This document shows, in pieces, positions 12,300-22,855 of a DNA stretch of 64,000 nucleotides. The notes below the pieces were generated by a model, which made no database searches, had not been told where the DNA came from, and saw nothing but the letters and a program-made list of their open reading frames with translations. The position numbers and the translations under genes are program-made. The stretch's first letter is position 1. Every line of letters starts with the position of its first letter. The DNA is taken from contig NC_056425.1 of NCBI RefSeq assembly GCF_905147365.1, positions 12,551,001-12,615,000 of the forward strand, given 5' to 3'. Source of the DNA: Aricia agestis (taxonomy: Eukaryota; Arthropoda; Insecta; Lepidoptera; Lycaenidae).

Positions 12300-12432
12300 G
12301 TTGTCCAAAATACAATTGACGTCGACTGTCAAAGTCATTAGTCAATGTGACGGTACGAAAATAATGACAGTAAGTTCTTTTACGTTTTACTTATTAATTA
12401 AAGCTTTAGCCATTTAAACGAGTAGACAAAGT
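12300..12432 (-). promoter_or_regulatory. presumed ThrRS promoter and 5' leader
   Basis: This is the only unique DNA between the ThrRS start and the long foldback repeat. It includes GACGTCA (CRE-like) about 25 bp upstream of the ATG. No TATA box was recognised. The assignment rests on position. Confidence 0.5.
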
Positions 12433-12834
12433 AATTATTATTTTTAACAAAAAATTAAAACCGACTTCCAACATCCTTATACTTAATATGAACTAAAAAG
12501 TATTAAATATTTTTTCTTATCTAATAGTGCCTTTTTCCGAATTCGGCTAAACCTCAACTATTTCTGTACTGAATCTTCATAATTTTGAAGTCGGTGCCAG
12601 TTCCAAAAGTTTCAAATATTCTGTCAGAGAACTGAAGATTCAGCTATCTGGTACCGACTTCAAAATGATGAAGATTGAGTACAGAAATAGTTGAGGTTTA
12701 GCCGAATTCGGAAAAAGGCACTATTAGATAAGAAAAAATATTTAATACTTTTTAGTTCATATTATATGGATGTTATTATTGTTTTTACCTTGAGTCGGTT
12801 TTAATTTTTTGTTAAAAATAATAATTTCACTCTT
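12433..12834. repeat. 402-bp foldback (long inverted repeat) just upstream of ThrRS
   Basis: Arms of about 165-190 bp, nearly identical when inverted, contain TTAAAACCGACTTC, TTCTTATCTAATAGTGCC and GCCGAATTCGGAAAAAGGCA or their complements. The central loop is about 45 bp. Ends ATTATTTTTAACAAAAAATT and complement. Non-coding, MITE or foldback element. Confidence 0.5.
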
Positions 12835-13042
12835 TCTAGTTACCTAGTTAACCATCGTGTCATATCGCGTACTATACCACAGAACTCTACGGCCGCCCGT
12901 GGCCGCTCGTGGCCGCTGGCGGCCGCAATTTCTCAAGCGATACTATGTATTACAATAGTGAAGATAAAGTTTAAAATCATAATATGACACTGAAAGTGCT
13001 CGTCTCGCCGCTGCCATTCCGGTGTGGCGCGGCTCTTAATCT

Positions 13043-13676
13043 ATGTGTCTAAACACACTAGGCCGAATTACGCCGACGTAAATTCCGCCGGGTTTCAAAC
13101 GCATACAAAATACGGACGGAACGCGATGGCCGAAATTCCGTCGCGAGCGGAACTTCCGTCGAGCCGAGTCGATCGTAAAGTTCGGCAGCGATTCGGCGGA
13201 AGCGAAGTATCAAAACCGCACATAGCAAATCCAACCTTAACTCTAAATTGTTAACGCACACATTACATCTGAGAATTTTAAAATTACGCGGCGGAATTTC
13301 TCAGATTCAGTAAATTGACCCGTAATCCTAGAACAAAAAAAAAACGAACATAATACCTCCCCCCATTTCGAAAGTCGGTTAAAATTGTAGCCTATGTGTT
13401 ATTCTGATGTTCAAGCTATAATCTATATTATTGTATTATTTTATTAAAATCCGTTCAGCAGTTTTTGCGTGAAAGATCCATTCATACATACATCCAAACT
13501 TTAACAAACATTACTGCCGAATCGCTGCCGAACTTTACGTCAACTCGGCTCGACGGAAGTTTGGCTCGCGACGAAATTTCGGCATAGTGTGTCGTCCATC
13601 GCGTTCCGTCCGTATTTTGTATGCGTTTGAAACGCGGCGTAAATCAGCCTAGGCCCTAGTGTGTTTAGACACTAAC
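13043..13676. mobile_element. MITE family C, copy 1, split by another repeat
   Basis: Left arm 13043-13205 and right arm about 13510-13676 are inverted copies (GTGTCTAAACACACTAGGCC / CCTAGTGTGTTTAGACAC; TTCGGCAGCGATTCGGC / GCCGAATCGCTGCCGAAC). The spacer includes a 3'-tail repeat (13325-13500: AAGTCGGTTAAAATTGTAGC, then CATTCATACATACATCC) also seen at 32225-32400. A shorter relative is at 40297-40792. Confidence 0.5.
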
Positions 13677-13999
13677 AGATTAAAATTGTATAAACATTAA
13701 ACTTACATAGGAATTCAATCTGTATATGTATGGCAATAAAGTGCAAAATCGTGTAATTATAAATAAAAATACAATTACGAAGTATTTTTATTTTACTCAT
13801 AAATGCGATTGTGTTTCTTATTCCTATTACGATGTAGATTGTTTTTCAGTTTCCTTTCAACTAAATACTAGTGCAATTAGGTATTATCGAAGCAACTTAC
13901 TTCTCAGAAGAAATGTCAAATGTGTTATGTGTGCCTTACGCTCTAGAGTTAAGGTTGAATTTCTTATGTTAAATTTTGGTGACATTGGTGATGGTGATT

Positions 14000-14335
14000 G
14001 GTGACCCTGACGTGGTAGTGATGATGATGAATGTAATTTGCATAGTAGCATATGCTTTCAGTTCTTAAAACAACGCCGAAACCACCAAACTTGTATCTAT
14101 TAGGAATCTGGAGTTCTCTTAGTATCTTAGGAACCATAGTATATACTTTGGTGCCAAATCTTGCGTTTTGGTAGCATATGCTTAGGATACTTCTCAAAAA
14201 ACCAAAATTACCATAATATGTTTCTTTAATCTTTATATATTTTGAGGACTTCCCTCGATTACTCCTGGATCCCAAAAAAAAAATCTCCACAGCCGAACAT
14301 ATAACCTCCTCCTTTTTGGAAGTCGGTTAAAAAGT
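14000..14335. repeat. family E interspersed repeat, copy 1
   Basis: Runs from GGTAGTGATGATGATGAATG through GCATAGTAGCATATGCTTTC to CTTTTTGGAAGTCGGTTAAA. A copy at 31852-32250 aligns along its length except for the hairpin described there. Upstream, TTGGTGACCCTGACGTGG resembles an LTR primer-binding site. Confidence 0.5.
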
Positions 14336-14471
14336 GACATCTAGTAGGCCGTGAACAAATTTTATTTTGTAATATACTTAAAGGGATTAGGGACATCTAG
14401 CGGGTGATACATTGAGGTATTAATTTATTACTTGCAATGACATAAGAAACAGATTACTTGTGAGTTGTGAT

Positions 14472-15448
14472 AGATATTTTTTTTAAATAAGGGGGCAAAC
14501 GAGCAAATGGGTCACTTGATGGGAAGCAACTACCGTCGCCCATGGACAATCGCAAGATCAAAAGAGCTGCAGGTGCGTTGCCGGCCTTTTAAGAGGGAAT
14601 ACGCTCCCTTCTGGAAGATTTGCAGGTCGTATCGGTCCGGAAATACTGCTGTGACAGTTCGTTCCAGAGTTTTACAGTGCGCGGCAGAAAGTTACGCGAG
14701 AAACGCACGGTGGAAGACTGCCACTCATCAAGGTGATGAGGATGGTATATATTTCGCGTGGGACGATGGTGAAAAGGTGCAGGTGGTATGATTCCGAACA
14801 ATTCCTCAGAGCACTCCCCGTGATACAACCGATAGAGGATGCAGAGTGAAGCTACATCTCGGCGTAATTCCAAGGGGTCCAAGCTGTTTGAAACACTATG
14901 GCAGTCAACAGTTCGAGCAGCCCTTCGTTGGATACGATCCAGAGGTAACAGTTGGTATTTTAGCGCTCCTGCCCAGAGATGAGAACAACATTCCACATGA
15001 GGCCGAACCTGCGCCTATGTTGTAGGCAAAATGAATGCCGTTGGTCTGTGACATGTCATTGATATTATGCAGTATGAATAGGGTAGGCGATAGCAGTGCT
15101 ATCGCCTACCCTGTCCCTCAGGGCTGAGGGACACCAGCATCAACAGACTGAGTTTCCGAGCATTCGCCGTCAACTACGACCTTTATGTTTCTATCTGCTA
15201 AGAAACTTGTGACCCACTTGCTTAATTTCTCGGGCAGCCCGTATAATGAAAGCTTTCAAAGCAGCGCTTTATGTCAAACTCGATCAAAGGCCTTCGCAAT
15301 GTCCAAACTAACAGCCAATGCCAATTGAGGTGAAGGGAGAACCCTTTGACTCAATTGCCTGAGCCCAACGATGAGTTAGGTACGCCAAGACTCAAGGGAT
15401 CACCAGCCGAGCCTTACGGAACCCGTAAGGGTCGCTCGGCTGGTGATC
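14472..15448 (-). mobile_element. jockey-like non-LTR retrotransposon fragment (reverse transcriptase pseudogene)
   Basis: Read on the minus strand. From about 15340 there are broken reverse-transcriptase motifs: VSLDIAKAFDRV, then AGVPQ, then the LSPTLF region. An open frame 14996-14589 then encodes the C-terminal part (CSHLWAGA, DRIQRRAARTVD, HGECSEELFGIIPPAPFHHR, LWNELSQQYF). A 3' tail of about 110 bp ends in GGGGCAAACGAGC (plus strand) near 14490. Frameshifts, stops and two small hairpins make it inactive. Confidence 0.5.
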
Positions 15449-15823
15449 TCGTATAGCGTATGTGCGCCATTTAATAATGAATAGTGAAAATATACAACTT
15501 ATTAGTTGTATGCTTATTAATAAGCAACACTAGTACTTCTTGTAAAGCAATAAAGGTTGAAAGTACTCCCTAATTTTTAATATAGGTACCTATTAAGTTT
15601 CTTCTTTAAATTCTGTAAATGTGCATTGTGCACGCAATGCGCCTTTGAACCTATTGATTAACAAGCATTTAATTTGTGTGCTGTGCCTAGGGTAACTAAT
15701 AATTAGTAGGTAGTAGGGTGAATCGTTAAAGTAACAATTACATTTTAAATAGAGGCAAATTAGCTCTTTACGAAATACAGACTGGAATTTGCTGCTGCAC
15801 AAGCTGACCGAATGCTCGGAAAT

Positions 15824-18800
15824 ATGAAATTTGAATTTTTTATTGCTTTTGTAGTGTTAATTAAATACACACAATCAAAAGATTTATTTACAATCAATTT
15901 TATTACAAATTATATCGAAAATGAAAATAAGCCTACCGACCTAATCTGTGATAATCTAAAATGGGACAAGAGTAAGTTTAACGTTATTTTGAAGTAACAT
16001 ACTTAATTAAAAACTTATTATACATCTATTACATTTAAATGTAAGTAAGTATATATAATATTTTTTAATATTTCTATTCCATTTCCAGATGTGTATAAAA
16101 AGCTGGCAAAAGAACTATCGCGTATGTCAGTCAAAACTGCAACGTTATACAATAGCTCTACATCCTCTGCCGATGTAAGAACTTTATTCTTAGTAGATTT
16201 AGAATCTTCTAACCTGGATATTCTACAAAATGTGAGTGTAGTTAAAGCTTCAATAAGGTAAATAAGTTACTGCAAAGAATAAAAAACTGACACCGCCCGT
16301 ACTCAGAGATATTTAATTATGATTAACCTCCAATTTAATGAAGAGTCTGACAGATAATGTATGGAGCTTATGTCAATATTTTTAATTAATTACATTTAAG
16401 TAGCATTTAAGTTATTATAAATGTTCCACTCTGAGTGTGGCAGTTAGTCTTTCACTTTTTTATAATTTTTATGCAATTTTAGTAGAGATCATAATAGAGC
16501 TAACTGTTCATGCTAGCAATAGTTTTGTTATATACAGGGTACCGGCAAGTAATGGTTGTTTCGTTAATTTAATTTACACGTGTATGGTAATGGTGTAAAT
16601 TAAATGGTGTAAAAAAAAACTGCAAAGTAAACTCTCAATTTGATAATATCGTACTTGTCGTACGAGTAGTGGGTAAGTATTTGGTAATCTGTGCTTGTAG
16701 TTTCTATTAGGATTTAGTTACTTATATATAGTTTGATATGCCCAAACATAAGCTTTTTAATATTATAATATTTTGTGTAGACGCGATATTTACGAGCTCC
16801 ATTTCGCTGGTTGGTACTAAGTGATACAGACGACGATAGAAGCAAATTCCTGTGGGATTTGCCTTTGCTGCTGGATGCAGATTTCGTTCTAGCAGAGAGA
16901 AATGGAAACAGCTTTAATATGATCGAATGTGAGTACTATAATCATTTTCATAGGTAATTAAGGCCAGACGTTTATACGTGAGACATGCTTCGGCACGAAT
17001 GGGCCGGCTCGACCGGAGAAATACCACGCTCTCACAGAAAACCGGTGTGAAACAGCGCGGTGTTTCGCCGAGTGAGTGAGTTTACCGGAGGCCCAATTCC
17101 CTACCCTATTCCCTTCCCTACCCTCCCCTATTCCCTTCCTTTCCCTACCCTCCCCTCCCCTTTTACCCTATTCCCTCTTAAAAGGCCGGCAACACACTTG
17201 CAGCTCTTCTGATGCTGCGAGTGTCCATGGGCGACGGAAGTTGCTTTTCATCAGGTGACCCGTTTGCTCGTTTGCCCCCTTATTTCATAAAAAAAGAGAC
17301 TGAATTGGGGAAACTACACTGCATCCGAGCGACGCGACATTTCATGTGTTGCGTCGTTTTGCTGCAGACTGCAGTGCAGTGTGATGACTTTTTAAATCGT
17401 CACACTGCATTGCAGTCATCAATCACTATCCCCAAGTGGCAGCCGGCTGCCGCATAATAATAATTGAAAATCTATTATGTCTGCAATACCCACGATGGAG
17501 GTGTTAATTGGCCATTCTTGGAACAGGCAGTTCGATACCGCAAGCGGCCACTCCGTCAATTCATTGTGTATCTTGTAGTGAATAAAGTTCAATTTTAAAT
17601 CTTTCTTGCATAGCAAACAAAGTTCAATTCTAAGTCGCCGTAATGTTTTCTTCTCATTATGGTATTTTAGTGTACAAGCCATCCCCAAACGGGCCGACCT
17701 ACTCCCAACCAAGAGGCCACTACAATGGAACCTTGCTGGACACCCGCCCAAGTAGAGAGCTGTATAGACGGCGTGGCGACGTGATGGGTCACCACATGGT
17801 GATGTCCCACGTGATCCAGGAGAGCAACGCCACCATGTACCATCTGCCGAGGCAGGATCGACTGTACGGGTTTTAGGCACTACCAACGTTGTTTGGTCGA
17901 GTTATGGCAATAATATTAATTATGTAAATTGTGATCTGTCGATAGGGTTGGTTTGACCCGACTAACGGCCATTCCCAATATTTGATCTATCTCTGGTTTT
18001 GCCCTACTGGAGATAGGAATAGCTCACAATTGACATAAAATATATGTCTCTTATGTCTAATGTGAGCTATTCCTATCTTTAGTAGGGCAAAACCAGAGAT
18101 AGATCAAATATTGGGAACGGCCGTACTAGAACCGACAGTACCACAGACATAGATCAAGATAGATACCGCATGTCCTTGCATTTGTATGAAAAGGAGCGTG
18201 CCACTTTTCGCTACAGGCTACTGTGACGTACCGATGATAAGAAACGTGTCCATTATCTAGGCCAACGTTTCTATTCGAATTTCTACAGCTCAATACGGCA
18301 CAATTAGGCATTTAGGCATTTTTTAAATTCCGATTGACGTCCGATTCCGATAGCAGACTAAAGAACAGACTTTCGAAAGACGAGCATTGCTCGTCGTTTG
18401 GGAACGCGATATGGCACGCGAAGTACATACACATGCGGTATCTATCTTGATCTACGTCTGTGGATAGTACCATCGAAGAAATTGATTCATAGTCAGTTGA
18501 CGGACCTTCGTCATTTGGTCCGATTATGCCAATTGAATGTTAGCTGTGATTTATCGGCTGGGTTTGACATAACGCGACCAAATTCTCTGATAGTAGGTAC
18601 ACTACAATTTTTTTCTATTTCCTGTCTCCCGAAGCTATGGATGATAATGATGATGATAATGAAGGGGGTGATAAAGGTTAAGAGGGTGATGACGTTAAAA
18701 TTGGTGTAGCTTCTAAGTGCCTATTAGATAATTTGTGGATAGCCTATCAGTAAGTGGTGAAACAGGCTCAAAGACTAGTTAAATAAAGACAACAAAAACA

Positions 18801-21800
18801 TTACCAACTAAAACAGTGTCACACAATATAAAACATGACCATTCCAGGAACCTGCAATACGACAGCGTGGCTAAGATGGCGTGGGTGGTGGTGAGGTTGG
18901 CTTTTGAAATGGTCAACGCCACACCAGGGTACATCTTCAGCACCAGATACGGGTACAAGCGGAACGGGTCCTGGTCGGGCATGATCAACGATTTGATCAC
19001 AGGGCAAGCTGTGATCGGTAAACGGAAACATAAATATTGAAAAGCCATAATATACAGTGTGTAACAAAAATAAGTGATAATACTTTAGGGTGTGTAACTG
19101 TGTACGTGTTCCCTGTAGTTCACTGTGAAAGTAGCAGCGCTGAAAGATGATTTTTTTTTCACTTTTGTATGGGCAAGGGCCCGAGCGTCACGAGTTTTCC
19201 CATACAAAAGTGAAAAAAAATTTTGGCCTTTCAGCGCTGCTACTTTCACAGTAAACTCTCTACAAGGAACACGTACACACCCTAAAGTATTATCACTTAT
19301 TTTTGTTACACACTGTATATAAGTAGGTATTGATCAGAATTGAAAGATTTTTTCTGGTGATACGCGCAATTTAGAGGTCCGTTTCTACGCATTGAATACC
19401 TACGTCACGGTATCTGTGGTTCCTTACTAATATAATAATCTAAATTAGACTGGACATGAAAACTCGGTATGGATGATGACGGAAAAATTTAACCACCAAA
19501 GTGCAATTAAGGCACACATGACAGCTATAATGTACCATTGAAGAAATTGATTCATAGGCAGTTGAAGTCCTACAGCTACGTCATTTGGTCGAATTATGTC
19601 AATTCAAAGTTAGTCGTGACCATAAAGGTAATATACCTAGCGGAATAGAGCAACAATCTCGAGCTGTCAAACGAAACCAAAATTGGTTTTCATCTGTGTG
19701 AGAAATATGTGTACGTATACACTTACACAAGCATGATTGAACATGAATTCTATGAGATTAAATTGTCAACGGTGCGGCACGTGCCGACTGGACATCAAAA
19801 AAAGAGTGCTGCTGTCATGTGTCACACGTCTCTTTTTACCACGCATGATAGTAACATCTCTCTAGCTCAGGTCTTTGTTTCTCTATTCCGCTAGGTATAT
19901 TAACTTTATGGTCGTGACTCGTGACTCGTGATCTGTCAGCTGGGTTTGATAGGATTGATATAACACAAACTATAGTTTGTGCGTTTTATGATGATATGCG
20001 TGACACATTATAATTGACAATAGTAGGTAAGTTACCTAACAAAAATTAATCGATAATTTAAAAATATCGAATCACTTCGTAAAGGAATTGCAATCGAAAT
20101 TATCGATTTCGTACTGACATTTCAGTGGTGCCGGCGATTTGAGATGGCCGTCCTTTTTTATCGATTTGATTTCGATTCAACAGAGTCAATCTCTATTGAC
20201 ATAAGTTCCGTTTCGTGCATCTGAAATTTTTCAAATGTTTTCGTAACAATAATTTTTCACAGTTAATATTTATAATTTTATATTAATAAGTTAGCATTTA
20301 GCTACTTTTCGTTTTTATTCATTTACAATTATAGGAAACATTTGTTTTTGTAGATGGAATATAATTTATTACATTTAGATTTTTTTTGTTTTCTTGTAAA
20401 AAAACCCGTAGCAAGGAATATGAAAACTGTCACCCATATCATCTTAAAACGCACAAAATTTACTTAGGTCCGCCATCTGCCTTTGATCCCTCCTGAAGTA
20501 AACATATTTTATTTTATTTTTATTAATTTTACAGGCACAAACTTGCTTATGAACTTGGAACGTCTGGAGGTCATAACTTATACCGACACCATCTCTCCCT
20601 TTCAACTGCGGTTCATCTTCCGTCAGCTTCCCCTGACTGACGTCTCCAATATCTTCACATTGCCCTTTTCCGTCAACGTCTGGATCGCTATTATCGTATG
20701 TGCCATCATTTCCAGCGCAGCTTTTTATTTGAATAGCAGATTGGAGGTTTCTTCGAAGGTTTGTGCGGGTTTGTAACTAAAGAGCAAAAAAAGAATATGG
20801 GCGTAGAGCCCATAGACGGCCCCAAATTAAATAAAGAAAAAAAAATAACTAAAGAGCTGTAGCAAAAAAAATTCATTGGAGTCAGATGCATTGTGTTTTA
20901 GCAGCCGAAGTATTTTATTATAATTAGTATATTAAGAGTTATTATAATAAATTACAGGAAGCAACACCTCTAGATGGAAATATCACTGACGCCATGTTAG
21001 TAACTCTGAGTGCTTTAAGCAATCAAGGCAGTTCTATAGCACCGAGGTCTTATTCAGGTACCTATTAAGAAATAATCAGTACCTATTGAAATTCAGAAAA
21101 TGATCTCGGAAGCTGTATTCAATTTGAGTATAGTTCAATTAAGATTTAAGAACATCTTAATGAAAACGCTTTATCCATAGAAATGCTATGGCCCTATTTT
21201 TACAGGAGTACTGCAAGGGTCACTTTTCATTCCTCTATATTTCAGGTCGTATGATTCTGTGGTTGGTGTTTCTGTCAATGATGTTAATTTACTTTGCATA
21301 CAGCGCCAATATTGTCTCATTGCTTCAAGCACCTTCAAACGCCATCAGAACATTTGATCAACTCACTAATTCTAAACTCATTTTGGGAGCTGAAAATTTG
21401 GATTATCATTATTTCTTATTTAGGGTAAAAATATTTTGGAATTTAGAACAGAATTGTTCTTTTATTGACACATTTGGGCTATAATTTCTTTGCATTTACA
21501 GAACAATAAAAAATTACACGAAAGAATAATACCTCAGCACGGCAAGAAACAATTATTTAGCGTTGAAGAATGTGCAAGAAAAATAAAAAAAGTGAGTGTT
21601 CTTTGATCTTTTTGGATGAAGTCTAAAATCATTAGTAATATTCAAATGGTCCTGAAACAGCCCAAATGTCTTACATATTTAATTTCTTAGAATTCCAAAT
21701 AGGTTCATGATATAAAAATTTAATCCTGTTTTCAGGAATCATACGCAATACACTGTGTGTTAAACCCTATGTATCGTCGCATCGAGCAGACATTTTTGGA

Positions 21801-22461
21801 GACGGATAAATGTGACTTGACCATAATAGATTATTTGAATGCCTTCACACCGGGCACACCTGTAACCAAAGAGTCTCCATACTTAGAGCTATTGAGAGTC
21901 AGGTATTTCCTTGCGTTTTCTTTACTCACTTGTCAAAGTTTAATTGCTGATAGAATCTTAGCTTATTGATTTGAAACAGCCAATGGTCCACCAACAGAAG
22001 TGGTATGCAAACCACAAAACCCTAGATGATCTCAAGCTTAATGACAACAAAATTATTCCTATAAAGCTTATAAAATAAATAATACAACTTCGCTTACCAA
22101 ATCACATAATATTTGCTTAAAGGGGCAGTTACATTTAAGGTTAGCTTAGTAGCTAGCTGATCATAGCCCTAAGCTCCACTTATTCTCAGCCTAATTCCTT
22201 AATTAGAGAAGGGGCATATAAAAAACCTATTTAGTATTCAAGAGTCATTCTTCTTCAAGCATCAAACGCATCAAGGAAGCTGGCATCTACTCGGCGCTGG
22301 ACAGACGCTACAACATCCCGAAGCCGAGATGCGACGGGAAGGTCGCAGCGTTCAGCTCCATAAGCCTGCAGAATGTAAAACCAGTGCTGATGCTACATCT
22401 GCTGGGAGTGGTAGCTTCGGTGGTGATATTGGTGATGGAGGTGGTGGTACATCGAGTGTGA
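15824..22461 (+). CDS. ionotropic receptor, IR75-like (IR-A), complete
   Basis: Eleven exons: 15824-15971, 16089-16231, 16781-16928, 17671-17863, 18848-19017, 20535-20758, 20958-21057, 21246-21424, 21502-21591, 21736-21902, 22260-22461 (stop TGA). Total 1764 bp, 587 aa; all phases match. I chose the ATG at 15824 because it opens a signal peptide (MKFEFFIAFVVLIKYTQS); an in-frame ATG at 15812 would add four residues. Ligand-binding lobe S1 holds NGSWSGMINDLITGQ and ERLEVITYTD, whose arginine aligns with the glutamate-receptor residue that grips the ligand carboxylate. Helix M1 is near SVNVWIAIIVCAIISSAA. The pore-side helix holds YFAYSANIVSLLQ, the IR form of SYTANLAAF. Lobe S2 follows (CDLTIIDYLNAF), then M3 near the C-terminus. 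Exon 4 ends CT|GTACGG, a weak donor, but the joined codons read DRL-NLQYDS as in the paralogues. Expected in sensory cilia as an odorant receptor subunit with a co-receptor. The subfamily is inferred from length and retained arginine. Confidence 0.5.
16977..17295 (+). mobile_element. SINE family S1, copy A
   Basis: The 5' head GCTTCGGCACGAATGGGCCG is followed by a GGCTCGACCGG box-B-like motif, a variable CCCTACCCTATTCC region, and a 3' tail CCGGCAACACACTTGCAGCT ... GCCCCCTTATTTCATAAAAA ending in A. In intron 3 of IR-A. Other copies: 22475-22812, 29959-30292, 43121-43449, 44809-45126, 46128-46461, 48996-49285, 51891-52168. Confidence 0.5.
17963..18127. mobile_element. MITE family B, copy 1
   Basis: About 160 bp with inverted ends ACGGCCRTTCCCAATATTTG / CAAATATTGGGAACGGCCGT and TAA or TTA at the flanks, fitting a PIF/Harbinger-type 3-bp target. 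Other copies are at 25357-25520, 35940-36075 (internally deleted) and 39879-40042 (inverted centre). Confidence 0.5.
18126..18311 (-). pseudogene. THAP zinc-finger fragment
   Basis: A 61-codon minus-strand frame starts MPNCAVLSCRNSNRN and contains SYHRY. This matches the start of a THAP C2CH finger (CxxxxC, then the HRF position); the frame then diverges as if frameshifted. THAP fingers occur in P-element-like transposases and host factors. The fragment lies in an IR-A intron between inverted repeats, so a dead transposon is likelier than a gene. Confidence 0.5.
18139..18472. mobile_element. small element with inverted ends enclosing the THAP fragment
   Basis: CAGACATAGATCAAGATAGA (left) and its near complement TCTATCTTGATCTACGTCTG (right), extended by CCGCATGT / ACATGCGG, bracket about 250 bp. 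Confidence 0.5.
18485..18605. repeat. family D palindromic repeat
   Basis: TTTGGTCCGATTATGCCAAT ... GGGTTTGACATAACGCGACC, bordered by ATTGATTCATAGTCAGTTGA and TCTCTGATAGTA. Related copies at 19540-19980, 30868-30970 and 33925-34035. Confidence 0.5.
19051..19321. mobile_element. MITE family A, copy 3 (full length)
   Basis: Same palindrome as 5915-6179, 34 bp after exon 5 of IR-A, between TATACAGTGTGTAACA and TTTTTGTTACACACTGTATA. Confidence 0.5.
19621..19910. mobile_element. hAT-type MITE, copy 1, with 8-bp target duplication
   Basis: 290 bp from CATAAAGGTAATATACCTAG to CTAGGTATATTAACTTTATG with GTCGTGAC directly repeated at both sides (19613-19620 and 19911-19918). The next pair inward is CGGAATAGAG / CTCTATTCCG. 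It interrupts a family D repeat. Copy 2 is at 40478-40778. Confidence 0.5.
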
Positions 22462-22474
22462 GTCTTGATAATAC

Positions 22475-22812
22475 TTTTTTTTTAAAATGAAATAAGGGGG
22501 CAAACGAACAAACGGGTCACCTGATGGAAAGCAACTTCCGTCGCTCATGGACACTCGCAGCATCAGAAGAGCTGCAGGTGCGCTGCCGGCCTTTTTAGAG
22601 GGAATAGGGTAATAAGGAAGGGTAGAGATGGGAAGGGAAGGGAATAGGGGAGGCTAGAAGAGGGAACAGGGTAGGGGATTGGGCCTCCGGTAAACTCACT
22701 CACTCGGCGAAACGCAGCGCAAGCGCTGTTTCACGCCGGTTTTCTGTGAGAACGTGGTATTTCTCCGGTCGAGCCGGCCCATTCGTGCCGAAGCATGGCT
22801 CTCCCACGTATT
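22475..22812 (-). mobile_element. SINE family S1, copy B
   Basis: The poly-T (A-tail) end lies 13 bp after the IR-A stop codon, so the 3'UTR of that gene is probably largely SINE. Next AATAAA on the + strand is near 23037. Confidence 0.5.
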
Positions 22813-22855
22813 TCTCTATAGTATGTAGTAATCAAACTACTACATACTATAGAGA
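22813..22855. repeat. perfect 18-bp-arm hairpin
   Basis: TCTCTATAGTATGTAGTA, loop ATCAAAC, exact complement. It begins right at the 5' end of SINE copy B. Confidence 0.5.

Noticed and set aside
17076..17258. Recurrent 60-codon frames with LLKGRQ, CSSSDAASVHGRRKL
   Set aside because: They are chance frames through the SINE S1 tail, seen in several copies on both strands.
17671..17878. IR-A ending at the TAG after DRLYGF
   Set aside because: The paralogues splice at the same place (DRL) and the next exon at 18848 restores the ligand-binding domain in phase.
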